This document shows positions 10,788-21,380 of a stretch of DNA of 64,000 nucleotides, piece by piece. The notes beneath the pieces are model-generated. The model worked only from the letters and a program-made list of their open reading frames with translations, was not told the DNA's origin and made no database searches. This DNA comes from Eublepharis macularius. Its lineage: Eukaryota > Chordata > Lepidosauria > Squamata > Eublepharidae. The stretch is from contig NC_072797.1 in the NCBI RefSeq assembly GCF_028583425.1, positions 25,330,001-25,394,000 of the forward strand, in the 5' to 3' direction. Numbering within the stretch: position 1 is the stretch's first letter; each line of letters starts with the position of its first letter. The position numbers and the translations under genes were made by a program.

Positions 10788-11976
10788 AAAACCACTAATA
10801 TATCACTATAGCCTTCTTGTTCTTTCCCTGTGTTACTGACATGGTCGCAGTGGTTTTACTCTGTGTGGTCAGCTTGCTTCCCTGAACTTGGGGATAAGAG
10901 CACACAAGCTGTTGTTGGAAAGGGCAGGCCCAATCCATCTGGTGGAGGCTGTTTCAAGGTGTAAACCACCTGCCAACCACAACCCCTATTGGGTAATGCC
11001 CTTGCTCACTTTCCTGGCACGTGAGGCAGGTGTCACAGTGGGGAACAGTGTTCAGAAGAGCCGTAGGTGACATCCGAAAGAGCTGCATATGGCTTCTGAG
11101 TGCCTATCACAGGCCTAGAGGGCATGACCACAGTTGTGTAAGATTGACTCCATAAATATAGTGCCTGTTAAGGCTGCACATGGGCAATAGCTTTTTAAAG
11201 ATGGTAATGCAGAGGCTGCATGCACACAAAGACTCTGTGTGGCTCTCGCTGCTGCTGTGAATGTAGAGGTATTTGCAGCGGAAATGGGGAATCCACTCAG
11301 CACTTTCTCCTTCCGTTTCTTGCCTTGGGCTCCCCATCACGGCCCTCCACTGGCAGCTTTTTTCAGGCTTTTTAAATAGCCAATTGCTATTTCACTATAG
11401 CACAATAACATTATAGCCATCTATGGAATGATCTACTAGCTCCTCTGAATTCTCAGCTTTCAGTTTTAAAAAGTAAGCCTCTACCTCTTCATTTCATAGA
11501 CAGATTTGATCATTCAGAAGAGCTAGCAATAGATTGTAATAATATTATGGCATTGTTGCAATCTAGCAGTTATCTGTCAGGTGGGGTGAATGGTAGACTT
11601 GGAGACGGGGAGGCAAGGAAAAGTGCACCAATGTGGTGGGGAACTCATGCATATGGCGTGCAAAGTCCTATCTTTCCAAAAAGATTGCATCAAACCAACT
11701 CAGGGAAAGATCGCAGGGGAAAACCTGGAAATTGGATGACTAGCAGATGACGATGTATGTGTGGATGTTCCAAAAAAACCAGTTTGGCTGGAAACCTCCA
11801 TGTGAAAGCAACTGGAGTTATCATTAGCCACAATCCAAATACTTATTTCTTCTCCCTTAATATAGGCCCTGCCCACCCAGTTTTTTGAAGCATAACAAAA
11901 CCCCTGCAAAGCTGTTTTGAGTAAAGACATTCTTACCAATTAGGTAACAGTTTGTAAGGGACCAATCAGCGGCTCC
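10788..11976. other. No recognisable feature
   Basis: No repeat family or exon recognised. Around 11390-11450, a phrase with caataacattatagccat resembles the phrase near 9205-9235 in inverted orientation, so an uncatalogued repeat may be present. Confidence 0.4.
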
Positions 11977-11984
11977 CATGGAGC

Positions 11985-12186
11985 TAGAGTTGTCAACCTC
12001 CAGGTGGAGTTCTTGTGGAATTCCAACTGATCTCCAGGCTACAACAATCAATTCCCAGGGGGAAATGGCAGCTTCAGGGGGTGGACTCTTTGGCATCACA
12101 TCCCTTCTCCCCTCAAAATCCTCTCTACCTAGGCACCATCACCTCCAAATCTCCAGGAATTTTCCAAACTGGAGTTGGCAAGCCTA
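11985..12186. mobile_element. hAT-type miniature element, family H1
   Basis: Starts tagagttgtcaacctccagg and ends gttggcaagccta. Flanks catggagc (11977-11984) and tgtggagc (12187-12194) agree at 6 of 8, both differences being transitions. The neighbouring element at 12196 was inserted at the right flank. Confidence 0.78.
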
Positions 12187-12195
12187 TGTGGAGCA

Positions 12196-12627
12196 TAGGG
12201 TTGGCAGGTCCCCCTGTCCTCCCGGTGGGAGGTGGGGGGCCCAACACCTACTTGCTTCATAGTCAGTTGCATGCGTGGAAAGCACGCATGCGATCCTGGG
12301 ACCACATGATGACGTCACTTCCGGGAATTGACATTATCGCACAAGCCATGGGCCACCCTGGCAGTGCTCCCATGCTCTGCGGGGGTGGGGTGTGATTCGG
12401 GCCAAATTCAGCCCAGAGCGGGCCCAAATCAGCCTGGAATGGGCCACTGTGGAGCGTAGGAGCGCTTCTGCGCTCCTCAGCAGCCCAATCTGGCCCGATC
12501 CAGGCTGATTTGGGCCTGGATCGGGCCCACAGGAGCGTGCCTCTGCTGCTGGCCAGGTAAGCGGAGGCAGGGGGTGGAGGGTGGGAGAGGGGAATCCCTC
12601 ACCCCCAGTAGGGGACCGGCAACCCTA
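12196..12627. mobile_element. hAT-type nonautonomous element, family H3
   Basis: Starts tagggttggcaggtccc and ends ggggaccggcaaccct then a. Flanks gtggagca (12188-12195) and gtggagta (12628-12635) agree at 7 of 8. The interior contains a palindrome of gatccaggctgatt type (about 12495-12530). The terminal bases resemble those of family H1, so both may have used one transposase. Confidence 0.82.
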
Positions 12628-12635
12628 GTGGAGTA

Positions 12636-13640
12636 TGATCCAGCATCTTTGGCTCAAGGAGGAACTCAAGGTCTGTTTTCAGATAGCTTGCAGTAGAGAA
12701 AGAGACTTGTGATTTAGGTGTGGTTCCAATGGTTGCTTAACAGGAAACAGGTTTCAGTGTCTGAAATCTACAAATAATATGAAAATAGAAATGTCTTCTG
12801 TGGTTATTTTTATTTTTCAGGAAGAGAGACTAATAAAAAAACTATCAGCAGTTTTATTGCTGATGGTATATGAATATATAATTTGCAGAAGGATGTAATG
12901 GGGAAAACTGACATTTTTTCAGAGGAAATTAAGAAATCAAGTTAAACAGGTAAAGCTGTCTGGGGACTGGTTCTCATAGAAGACGTAAATCCTATGACTA
13001 GGCTTGCTGTCACAAGGACCATTTGCTCTACTCTGGGTCTCAAATTGGAACACATTTTTTGGCGCATTTATACTGTGTCATCCTCCGGTTGGTCTCCTGT
13101 CTGCTTCATGGTTAATGTCTCTCCAACCTGCTTGGTTCCAATCCTGCTGGAAAGACAGGAATCAGAAAGGCGTTTTTCACATAGTGGATAGGAAGGTACA
13201 GATTGCCAGACTTCCTCGCCCACATCTGGCGCCATTTTCCCTCTGTATCCCCTTGTGCCTGCCATTCCTGCACCACCACCACCAGCAGGCTTTTTGCTGG
13301 CTTAAAAAAAAAAGCTCAGGTATAACACTTTAGTTATATACTAAATAACTAATTTAAAAAGAACAAAACAGGCAAGAAACACTCCAGCAGCAAGGGCTGA
13401 GGGAATGAAGAGACAAAGGAATACAATAGGAAATACTTGTGTGGGTGTTCTCTTGACACTTTAACTGCCTCTCCATTTTCATTGGCGTTAGGGTATGATG
13501 GAGACTTGTCCCCATGGAGAAGCAGCCTGGTTGATAACATTTCAAACTGTGGGGAGCACTCATGTACTCAACAGAATGCTCTGCCATGAAAAAAAGATGA
13601 TTCTTACATATAGATATCTAACATGCCAGGGACTTTTCTC
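12636..13640. other. No recognisable feature
   Basis: Unique-looking sequence with overlapping short open frames at 12994-13333. No conserved domain recognised. Confidence 0.45.
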
Positions 13641-13649
13641 CTGACAGAC

Positions 13650-13980
13650 TAGTTTTCTATGTGAGCCTAGTCATAGACTTATCACACCTCAGTAGAAACC
13701 AGGCCTACATTTCTCTGCTAATTCTGCTTGCCTGGATATGTACTCCTATGTACTACCTGTGCTTTATGTTGTCTAATGTCAATCCTAGAAGTAATTATGT
13801 TCTGTTTCAGTATTTTCTTCTACTTTGTGTTGGATTCTTGCTAACGCTATGTCTTTTAAAACTTGTATCTATTTACCCTATGGCATTATTTATGGAAATG
13901 TACTTGATATGGGTTGTACTAATCTCATACTGTGTAACCTGCCTTGAGTCTCAGTGAGAAAGGCGGACTATAAATAAATA
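13650..13980 (+). mobile_element. LINE 3' end, L2-like
   Basis: Ends in a tail shared by several places in this window: gccttgagtctcagtgagaa, then aggcggactataaataaata. Homologous tails occur at 35400-35475, 58890-58935 and 60470-60515 on the plus strand, and at 28690 and 57245 on the minus strand. At 60 kb the tail lies downstream of a reverse-transcriptase remnant, which supports a LINE. This copy has only the untranslated end. Confidence 0.7.
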
Positions 13981-14151
13981 TCATAGAAAACATGTCAACA
14001 ATATCATAGAAAACAGGTCACATTATAGCACAATAGGGACACCATGAGATTTCCAGCTCTTTACTGTGAAAAGAACAGAATACCTCATTAAGATATCTGC
14101 CCTTGTGTTGTCTTTTTCTTTTCTTTTTCACACACACTGACAAAATCCAAG

Positions 14152-14381
14152 ACGGTTAGAGCATCTGACTGGGATCTAGGAGACTCAGGTTCGATTCCCT
14201 GCTCTGCCATGGAAGCTTGCTGGGTGACCTGGAGACAATCACATAATATCTCTCTCATTTTAGCCTACTTCACAAGGCTGTCGAGAGAATAAAGGGTAGG
14301 AGGGGAGAATGAAGCTGTAAGCAGTTTTGGGTCTCTGCTGGGAGGAAAAGTGAGATATAAATATAAATAAATAAATAAAAT
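14152..14381 (+). mobile_element. SINE family A
   Basis: tRNA-like head with B box ggttcgattccc near 14189-14200, followed by ctctgccatggaagcttgct and the shared body. The tail is gagatataaatataaataaa with simple repeats. Confidence 0.8.
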
Positions 14382-14780
14382 GTGCACTTGAGGAACAAAA
14401 CACTAGGTGTTGAGGTGAGTCTTGCCCAAGTGTACAGTAAACCACATGTCCATGGTACAGCTTCTTATTCAAGATTACTGGTCTGTTTGCAATAATATAT
14501 TATGAAGTGGGTATGGAAAACGTCCATTACACAGTCGGGCACCAGATTCTTTTCAGTCAAAATGCATATACTCCTGTCTTTCCAGCAAGGGAATACTACA
14601 AAACCCAACACTTGGATGGCTATCATGAACAGATGAGGTGCATAGGAAAAAAAAATACATTTATGAGAGAAGGGAGTTAGTTGCACTGCGTTATAACAAC
14701 AACAACAATAACAACAGCATTCAATTTATATACAGTCCTTCAGGGCAACTTAACACCCACTCAGAGTGGTTTACAAAGTA

Positions 14781-14993
14781 CAGATCCAGAGGAGTTAGCC
14801 ATGTTAGTCTGTAGTTGCAAAATTGTACAGTCCCGTAGCACTTTTCAAACTAACCAACTTTATTGAGGCATAAGCTTTTGAGAACCACAGCTTTCTTTGT
14901 CAGATGCATCTGATGAAGAGAGCTGTGGTTCTCGAAAGCTTATGCTTCAAGAAAGTTGGTTAGTCTGCAAGGTGCTACTGGACTTTTTACTAT
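14781..14993. mobile_element. Penelope-like terminal-repeat pair (family P2), tail-to-tail
   Basis: The left half (14781-14905) is the approximate reverse complement of the right half (14903-14993). They meet at the hammerhead-like region and share phrases such as aaccaactttatt and its complement. A perfect 11-bp target duplication flanks it. No coding part remains. Further P2 pieces occur at 24167, 32116 and 39118. Confidence 0.82.
14910..14965 (+). ncRNA. Hammerhead-ribozyme-like motif, P2 terminal repeat
   Basis: Seen: CTGATGA (14910-14916), one spacer A, stem II GAGAGC with GTTCTC (14918-14923 and 14928-14933, one G-U pair) closing a TGTG loop, GAAA (14934-14937), then GTC 25 bases later (14963-14965). 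The stem-III segment does not fold convincingly. The P2 fragment at 32 kb keeps CTGACGA, which changes only the variable position. A degenerate relative of the hammerhead is the best reading. Confidence 0.5.
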
Positions 14994-15180
14994 TTTACAA
15001 AGTATGTTATAATTATCCCCATAACAAACACTCTGTGAGGTGGGTGGGGCTGAGAGAGCTCCAGGAAGCTGTGACTGACCCAAGGTCACTCAGCTGGCTT
15101 CAAGTGGAAGAGTGGGGAATGAAACTCGGTTCTCCAGATTAGAGTCCTACCGCTCTTAACCACTCCACCAAGCTGGCTCA

Positions 15181-16298
15181 TGACTTATGAAAAGTTATGT
15201 ACTACTCTGACGTATGGGCGCACAAAATAAAGAAGTTTCAATGGAGAAGATCCACTTGTGGAGGGTACCTAATGGCTAGTGTATGTGTGACACAAACCTA
15301 CATCACCTATTCTAAGTTAAATGGATGAATGTGCATGTACTGCTTTAAAAATGAGGGGGAATGTCATCCTGTCTGAAGCACAGAGACTGACAAGAGATAG
15401 GCAAGACTGACAGCCCAAACTGGTGTTTGAGTACTTGCTTTGCATATCTGATGTGCAGCTTGCAAAACTGGACGAGTATCAGGCTCACACTGTAGGTAAA
15501 GGGCACAGCCAGATCTTGCTATGAGAAAGATCACTTTACTTTTCCTCTTTATGGCCAAACAAGGAAATAAATGTGTGAACAATCTGAGTCTTATCAGGGT
15601 AACCATATCTTCCTTCATTTCCTTAACGTGGCTACACTAAGGGTATCATATACTACAGATATGCCTCATCCCCGAGTACACCATCCCCGTTTGCATTTAT
15701 TTATATTCAGTTATATTTTTTTCTGTTTTACTTCTCTGTATTTTGATGTTTGTTTGTACTTTTTATGCACATTGTATGGTTTTAATATTTAATTTATACA
15801 ATATTTATAGGCACATACATTTGGTGTGAGGAAACAGAAAATGGTATAAAAATAAAAAAAGGGTTGAACTGCATAAACGAATGGGAAAACTGATTTGGGG
15901 GCAGGAATAAGAAATTTGAACTCTCCCCCAATACACTAGAGAGCAAATTATAAAGGGACTGAAGACAAAGTTCCTTAGGAAGTAACTGACACCTTGAACA
16001 ACAAGCCGGTTGAACTGGAAAACCATAGATTTAAAGACAACAGGATTGAGTGAAATCCAAGTGCTAGAGCAGTTTGCAGCAGAAGTGACAAAATCCAACT
16101 CTGACAATCAACCCGTTGATTTAAAGAATTATGCAAGACTGCCCTAAACCTTTGTCTTTACTGAAAGCCATTTGAGCCTTCAATATAATCTCCAATTATT
16201 AACAGCTACACCTTGTAGCTGGGTCTCTTTAAGCACCTTGCCAGGAAGAACTGGATTGGAGGTGTCAGAGATGTGTAAAATTCAGGCACCGTTTAAGA
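15181..16298. other. No recognisable feature
   Basis: AT-rich sequence. 15690-15810 is T-rich with a weak resemblance to LINE tails. No exon recognised. Confidence 0.45.
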
Positions 16299-16350
16299 CA
16301 TGCAAGATTTTAGTCCAGTGCCACCTTAAAGACCAACAAGATTTTATTGA
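16299..16350 (-). mobile_element. Short Penelope-like terminal fragment
   Basis: On the minus strand it reads like the distal part of the P2/P3 terminal repeats (ttggtctttaaggtggcact then ggact). Too short to place in a family. Confidence 0.5.
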
Positions 16351-17555
16351 TAGTCAATAAAAAGGCAGAGTCTGCAGAAATACATGCTGCAAGTGCTCTT
16401 TATTAAAAAAAATTCTATTGAATTTGTCGATGTTTATGCTCCCCACACACACACACAAGTTAAGGGTGTGTTTAAACTAGAAGTCTGAACATAATTGTAC
16501 AAACATTACCCTCCCAAATGTCAAACAAGCTTTTTTTCAGGAATAGATGTTACTGCAGCGAAAGAGAATAGCATTAGAAATAATTTTATTTGCAGTCCTT
16601 ATCAAAAATTTTAAAAAGAACATTACTTTTAATGTCTTGAAACATGGACTTGCCTGATTGTCAGGAACTTGGTTGTAAATACATTTGCCAGTGCTGCAAA
16701 CACAAGTGGAATGTAGTTCCAAGCAAATGGGTTTAAGAGGTCACTGTTAGCTAGACCACTTGAATGGTAGGAAATAGATATGTAAAGAAAACAAACGCTT
16801 TCTACAGGCATTCCCAGGTGTTCGTGTCCAACACACACAGTAGAATGGCACTGGATCTATCTAATGGAGTTTTTACATGCATTCATCATAACCCTTTTTG
16901 GTTTTTACAGCTTTCGGCATTCCTACTTCGTGTACTGGGCTAATGTATTGTGTATAGTCCTCTCAATATGTGTGGTTGCTATTATGTGTAAACAGGCCAA
17001 TGTGAGTACACTTTGGGGTGTATCGTACCCGCCCCGTGGAGTTCCCTCCCTCTCTTTCTCCTTTCTGTCATTTGCAACAAGCCAGTGAGTACTGGAAAAA
17101 GCCAAGTTTATCCAGCAGGCTGATGTGATGTGAAGGAACCCCAGCCTTCCCCATGAGATTCTACCTTTGCCCCTCAAATTCTCTAGAGAGTTTGGGCCTT
17201 GGGGGGGAACCTGTCACCATCCCCTAATTTCTGTCCCTTTTGGAGTGCTACTGATAGTGTACCTCTATTTGCTCTGTGACTTGGATTAATTATGCTGCCT
17301 GCCTGCTTGGGAAGACCCTCTTCTTGTTTTGTTTCTGGACTGGTTTGCACTTGCTGGCTGTGTTGGTCTTGTCACTTTGGCCCATGGTTCTGCTGGGATT
17401 CTCTGGTTTGGCATTGGTTCTCTTGGGTTTGATCATTCTGTTTGCATTGGCAGGCTTGTGGCCAGTAGTTGTTTGCTCTTGTGTGTTTGACTGTTGGCTT
17501 TGCCCTGGAGAAAACATGGACCCCTCCACCCCTAGAAAACAATGGAGGCAACTAA
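16351..17555. other. No recognisable feature
   Basis: Includes a 16-bp ca-repeat near 16443-16458. Open frames at 16864-17090 and 17276-17584 are Trp-, Leu- and Cys-rich hydrophobic strings without domain signatures; rejected as genes. Confidence 0.45.
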
Positions 17556-17556
17556 G

Positions 17557-18582
17557 AGCCGAACTACACGAGACGAATTACTAGAGTTCTACACATGTCT
17601 GCTTACCTCAAGCTTTGATGGGAAGTGTAGGCATCCTTGCAGCTTTAAGTTTAACATTTACAGAGTGGCAGGGAGGGGAGGACAGGCCAGGCACCCCCCT
17701 TCCCCTCCGTTGGGTGTGGGGGGGTTGGGGGGACCTCTCCTGCCCCCCTTCCCCACACAGCAGATAGGGTGCCTGGCCGCTTTGGGTGGGGGCCGGGCAA
17801 AGAGGTAAGCAGGCCCCCGCAGAGCACCACTGGGCTATGCAGCTCTGGGCCACGTGGTGTGACTTTGAGTGGGGGCCAGATGAGCGGGGGGAAAGGCAAT
17901 GATACTATGGCTTGACACTGTACTGGCCCGGGTGCACATGCCATGTTGCTGCATCACCGCCCCATTTGCCTGGCCCCCACAGAGTGCCGCCAGGCTATGC
18001 ATGGCCGTTCCCACATGGCTTACCTGCACCCGGAACGCAGCACAGCATGCCGAAAAAAACGTGGAAGATCGCGTTTTCTCTCGCGAGTTTTGCACAATGT
18101 TGTGCAACATTGCTCAAAACTCGCAAGAGAAAACACGATCTTCCACTTTTTTTCGGCATGCTGCGCTGCATTCTGGGTGCAGGTAAGCCGTGTGGGAACG
18201 GCCCAGTTCTGAGCCATGCGGCATGGCTTTGGGTGGGTGCTGGGCAAGCTGGGGGGGAGATGCAGCAATGCTCCAGGCGCCCTGTCTGCTGATCTCTTTG
18301 CCCGGCCACCACCCAAAGCCGCGCTAGCAGCTAGCAGCAGCCAGGTGCCCTATCTGCTGTGCAGGGAAGAGGGGCAGGAGAGTGACCCCAGAACCCCACA
18401 CACACAGCAGAGGGGAAGGGGGGCACCCAGCAAAAGCCCGATGCCTGCACTCCCCTCCGTGCCACTCTGTAAATGTTAAACTTAAAGCTGAAAGGACACC
18501 TACATTTCCTACACTTCCCATCAAACCTTGAGGTAAGCAGACATGTGTAGAACTCTAGTAACTTGTCTCGTATAGTTCTGCT
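17557..18582. mobile_element. One-kilobase foldback element, related to family F
   Basis: The left arm (17557-17665) and right arm (18470-18582) are inverted and about 90% alike by eye, sharing acatgtctgcttacctcaag and ggtt/gctttgatgggaagtg. The termini (agccgaactacacgagac) resemble family F ends (ggccaagctacaagtgac). The next 250-300 bp inward are also inverted but less conserved. A separate, tighter palindrome occupies the centre (17999-18206). Flanks ctaag and cccag agree at only 3 of 5. Open frames on both strands follow from the symmetry. Confidence 0.75.
17999..18206. repeat. Near-perfect 207-bp palindrome nested in the foldback
   Basis: The left arm runs from gcatggccgttcccacatgg and the right arm ends gtgtgggaacggcc. 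The axis is near 18102, at caatgttgtgcaacattg. Mismatches are few and mostly CG against TG or CA, as expected from methylated-CpG decay. Its sharp edges suggest an independent miniature foldback inserted into the larger one. Confidence 0.75.
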
Positions 18583-18583
18583 C

Positions 18584-19332
18584 CCAGATGGATGGGAACA
18601 CCTTGTTCAGAGACACATAGAATTGGACCCCCTGGTCCAATTTACTTGAAACTTGGATGATCTTTAATGGACAGGCAGTACTAGATCCTCCACAATTTTG
18701 GTGCCATTTGCTTGTAAAACAGCCACTTAGCTCCTCTCCCAACTTCCCTACAGGGAATGATGGAACCTGAATATTCTAGAATCTTCAGCAGTGAAGAGGG
18801 ACAGATTCCAAAATGGTATTGTACACCCTTCCCGAAATCCAAAAATGAAAAATACTGTGTTCTTTTTTTCCAGGTGCACATCCCCATTTCTAACCTCATT
18901 GAAGTCACTGGGCTTCAAGGATGTAATGCAGTTTTAATCAAAACCACTCCATTACAGAGCCTAGTTACCTCATCTCCCCTTTCTACTTCTGCTGTAGGAA
19001 TAATAAGCCTAGCATTGGCCCTATTATCTTGGTGAAAGGTAACTGCATGAGTTGTAATCGCAAGAAACAGACACAATTCTCAAATAAGTACAAGCCCCAC
19101 CCCCCCGGTCCTTTTTCAAAAGACTTATGTTGCGATCCTGATTTAATGGCAGATTCAGAATTAGAGGGGTGGTTAGCCAGTAATTTGAAGGGATTATTTA
19201 AAAATTACACAGAAGTTTGAGTAAAAATGGACATTTAAAAACTAACTCCGAATTGCAATTGATAAAGGATAAAATAAAATCATCCATGCATGAGGTAGAA
19301 TGTATAAGTCCCAGTGGTGTCTGAACCACTGT
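18584..19332. other. No recognisable feature
   Basis: Contains the phrase ccaatttacttgaaacttgg near 18640, similar to decayed hAT-type interiors, but no termini were found. No exon recognised. Confidence 0.4.
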
Positions 19333-19339
19333 ATTGAGT

Positions 19340-19515
19340 CCCCATCCATTGTAACAGTCAAATGTGAAGATTCTCCCCCATTCAGTTTAACAGTCAAAAG
19401 TGAAGATTCTCCCCCATCCATTTTAACAGTCAAAAGTGAAGATTCTCCCCCATCCATTTTAACAGTCAAATGTGAAGATTCTCCACCATCTGCTGTAACA
19501 GTCAAATGTGAGGTA
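19340..19515. repeat. 36-bp minisatellite, about five units
   Basis: Unit like aacagtcaaaagtgaagatt followed by ctcccccatccattt. Because 36 is a multiple of three, both strands stay open and spell a 12-residue repeat (such as LTVKSEDSPPSI). There is no start context, splice site or flanking coding sequence to make it a gene. Confidence 0.85.
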
Positions 19516-20890
19516 AAGATTCGCCTCAGTTCCCATGTGCATAATGTCCAATTAAGGCTGGGACTTCAGCAGATGTACTGAAGGTGCTTCAGACTACCAC
19601 TCATGCCATTTCCCTGGCCTGAAACAGTCTGGAGAGGTATTGTTGGGGAAACTCATGTGTTCTTTGACTACATGTGGGGGAATCACTTTTAGAATGTTTC
19701 CATACATTCAAGAATCCCTACAAACAGTAAATCAGCTCAAAATAGCTTAGAATTTTTCTTCCTAAAGTACTACATTTCTTTATGAAGTTGTTTTTTTTTC
19801 TGTCAAGGAGTGTAATTTAACTCTGAAGTGGTTAAAGTCCACTTTGACTCCTCGGCATTCTACCAGTTCTGCTTCTGCATGTGCATTTCTCAAGCATTAC
19901 TCAAGACATCTCAGAGACTTTGCCATCCCTCTCATACTGCTTTCTTCTCTCAAAGACTCCTTCCTTGCTCACTCCCACCCTTAAACAGTATCTTATGAAG
20001 TAGTGTCTGAAAAACAGCAAATTCCTCTGAGAATGGACCACAAAATATTGTAATTATGAAGTAATTATAGAAGCTGATGGCCACTAGCTTAGATTGCTTT
20101 GGAAAAGGATTAGTCAAATTCTTTGAGGAAAGGCCTGTCAACAGCCCTGAAAGCCAAGGGACACCCTCTCACCTGGGTGGATCAAAATGTCCACACGATG
20201 GGACATGTGATGACCACCATTTAAGAGTTCTACAAACCCAGGAAATGCCACCCTCCCCACAAACACATATGACTTGTAGGGGGGGGCAGTGATTTGTTCA
20301 AAAGAGGAGGGGGAAATCCCAAAATCATTTGGAGTGGCCAAAATGACACCGGACATTGAGGCAGCGGTGCAGACAACCAGCATCATAAAGAGGAAGATGG
20401 GTGGGGAGGCAGCGGGGAGGGGATTCCCCTCCACATTGGGTCCAATTGGGGAGGGTAGTTTACCTCAGGTCAGACGTGGGAGTTTCCCACTACTGGGGAG
20501 AGTGTTGGACTGACGGGTCTGATCAATTAAGGCTGTTCTTATGTTCTTCCATTTAGAATGGAAACTTTTGTGTTAGAAACTGGAAGGAAGGTGAAACCTC
20601 TGTGGCTACCAGCATGGCATAGCCCACAGCTTCTTCTTGAACCAATATGCATCGATCGACCTTGTTTACAGAAAATGCACACAATGGTTCTGTTATCAAC
20701 AATCAGATTAGATTCTTTTTACTCTTCTTGGGAACTCTTAATCACCTTCCCCCAAGCCCGAGACAGGGTTTTGGAAATGAAACTTTACACCTACATTGGA
20801 GACATTTGATTTTGAGTGGTTAACAACAGCTAGAACATGAGAGCAAGGGCTTTTTCTCCTGCTAGGTTTCAAATCCATCTTGCTTTGTTT
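19516..20890. other. No recognisable gene
   Basis: Near 20495-20550 the sequence ends with a phrase (gtctgatcaattaaggctgt, then tcttatgttctt) that resembles the tail of a tRNA-headed SINE. A similar phrase occurs near 30635-30670. The remainder is unassigned. Confidence 0.4.
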
Positions 20891-20892
20891 TC

Positions 20893-21017
20893 AGGTGGAT
20901 AGTTGTGTTGGTCTGCAGTAGAACAGCAGGTTTTGAGCCCAATGGCAACTCAGAGACCATCAAAATTTCCAGGGTATAAATTTTCGAGAGTCAAAGCTCC
21001 CTTCTTCAGATACCTTC
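20893..21017 (-). mobile_element. Penelope-like terminal repeat, family P3
   Basis: Minus-strand fragment with the same organisation as P1 and P2: a hammerhead-like core followed by a stretch containing tggtctctgag and ending ccaacacaactatccacctg. The primary sequence differs enough from P1 and P2 to be another family. Confidence 0.65.
20955..21009 (-). ncRNA. Hammerhead-ribozyme-like motif, P3 terminal repeat
   Basis: On the minus strand: CTGAAGA (21009-21003), one spacer A, stem II GGGAG with CTCTC (21001-20997 and 20990-20986, one G-U pair), GAAA (20985-20982), and GTC at 20957-20955. The layout is the same as in P1 and P2. Confidence 0.5.
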
Positions 21018-21380
21018 AGATCTTGGTTTCTGTCTGTAATGTGCATTTAAAGTCCAAACTGGTCAGAACGCTCATTCACATTGCAAAGGTGTTCTGCTTT
21101 AACTTCTACTGTTGCAACAGTAAACATTTAACACAAAGAGCACAAAAGCGGCTCAGAGCTCATTTAAGACCCACATGTGAAAACTCTCCAGACCAGCTAC
21201 CCTGATAAGTTGCTCTGAGGCATGAACAAGATTTTGTTTATGCACAAGAACGCAAAGTGAAAACAGGAGTTCCAGAGAACATGTGCAGAGTGAGTTTCTT
21301 GCAATATTGAGTGATCTTGTCAGGGTTTAGAGAAGGTGTTTCCAGCTAAAGTGCAACTCCAAATACTACTTAAATATGGT

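Larger units (their letters stand above)
14690..15180 (-). mobile_element. SINE family A-like, split by a Penelope-like insertion
   Basis: The tail end is 14690-14780. The remainder is 15001-15180, ending in a head region that contains ctcttaaccactccaccaag. It is interrupted by 14781-14993, with tttacaaagta present on both sides (14770-14780 and 14994-15004). Confidence 0.82.

Noticed and set aside
14152-14381. tRNA genes in the many B-box-bearing repeats
   Set aside because: The heads do not form a full cloverleaf by eye and are joined to shared SINE bodies and tails.
17276-17584. Hydrophobic 102-residue open frame as a membrane protein
   Set aside because: The Leu/Trp-rich string comes from T- and TGG-rich DNA, with no splice or homology support.
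17899-18316. Overlapping open frames on both strands around 18 kb
   Set aside because: They mirror each other across the palindrome and follow from its symmetry and GC content.
19340-19515. CRISPR-like array
   Set aside because: The unit is repeated through its whole length with no unique spacers, in a vertebrate genome; it is a minisatellite.
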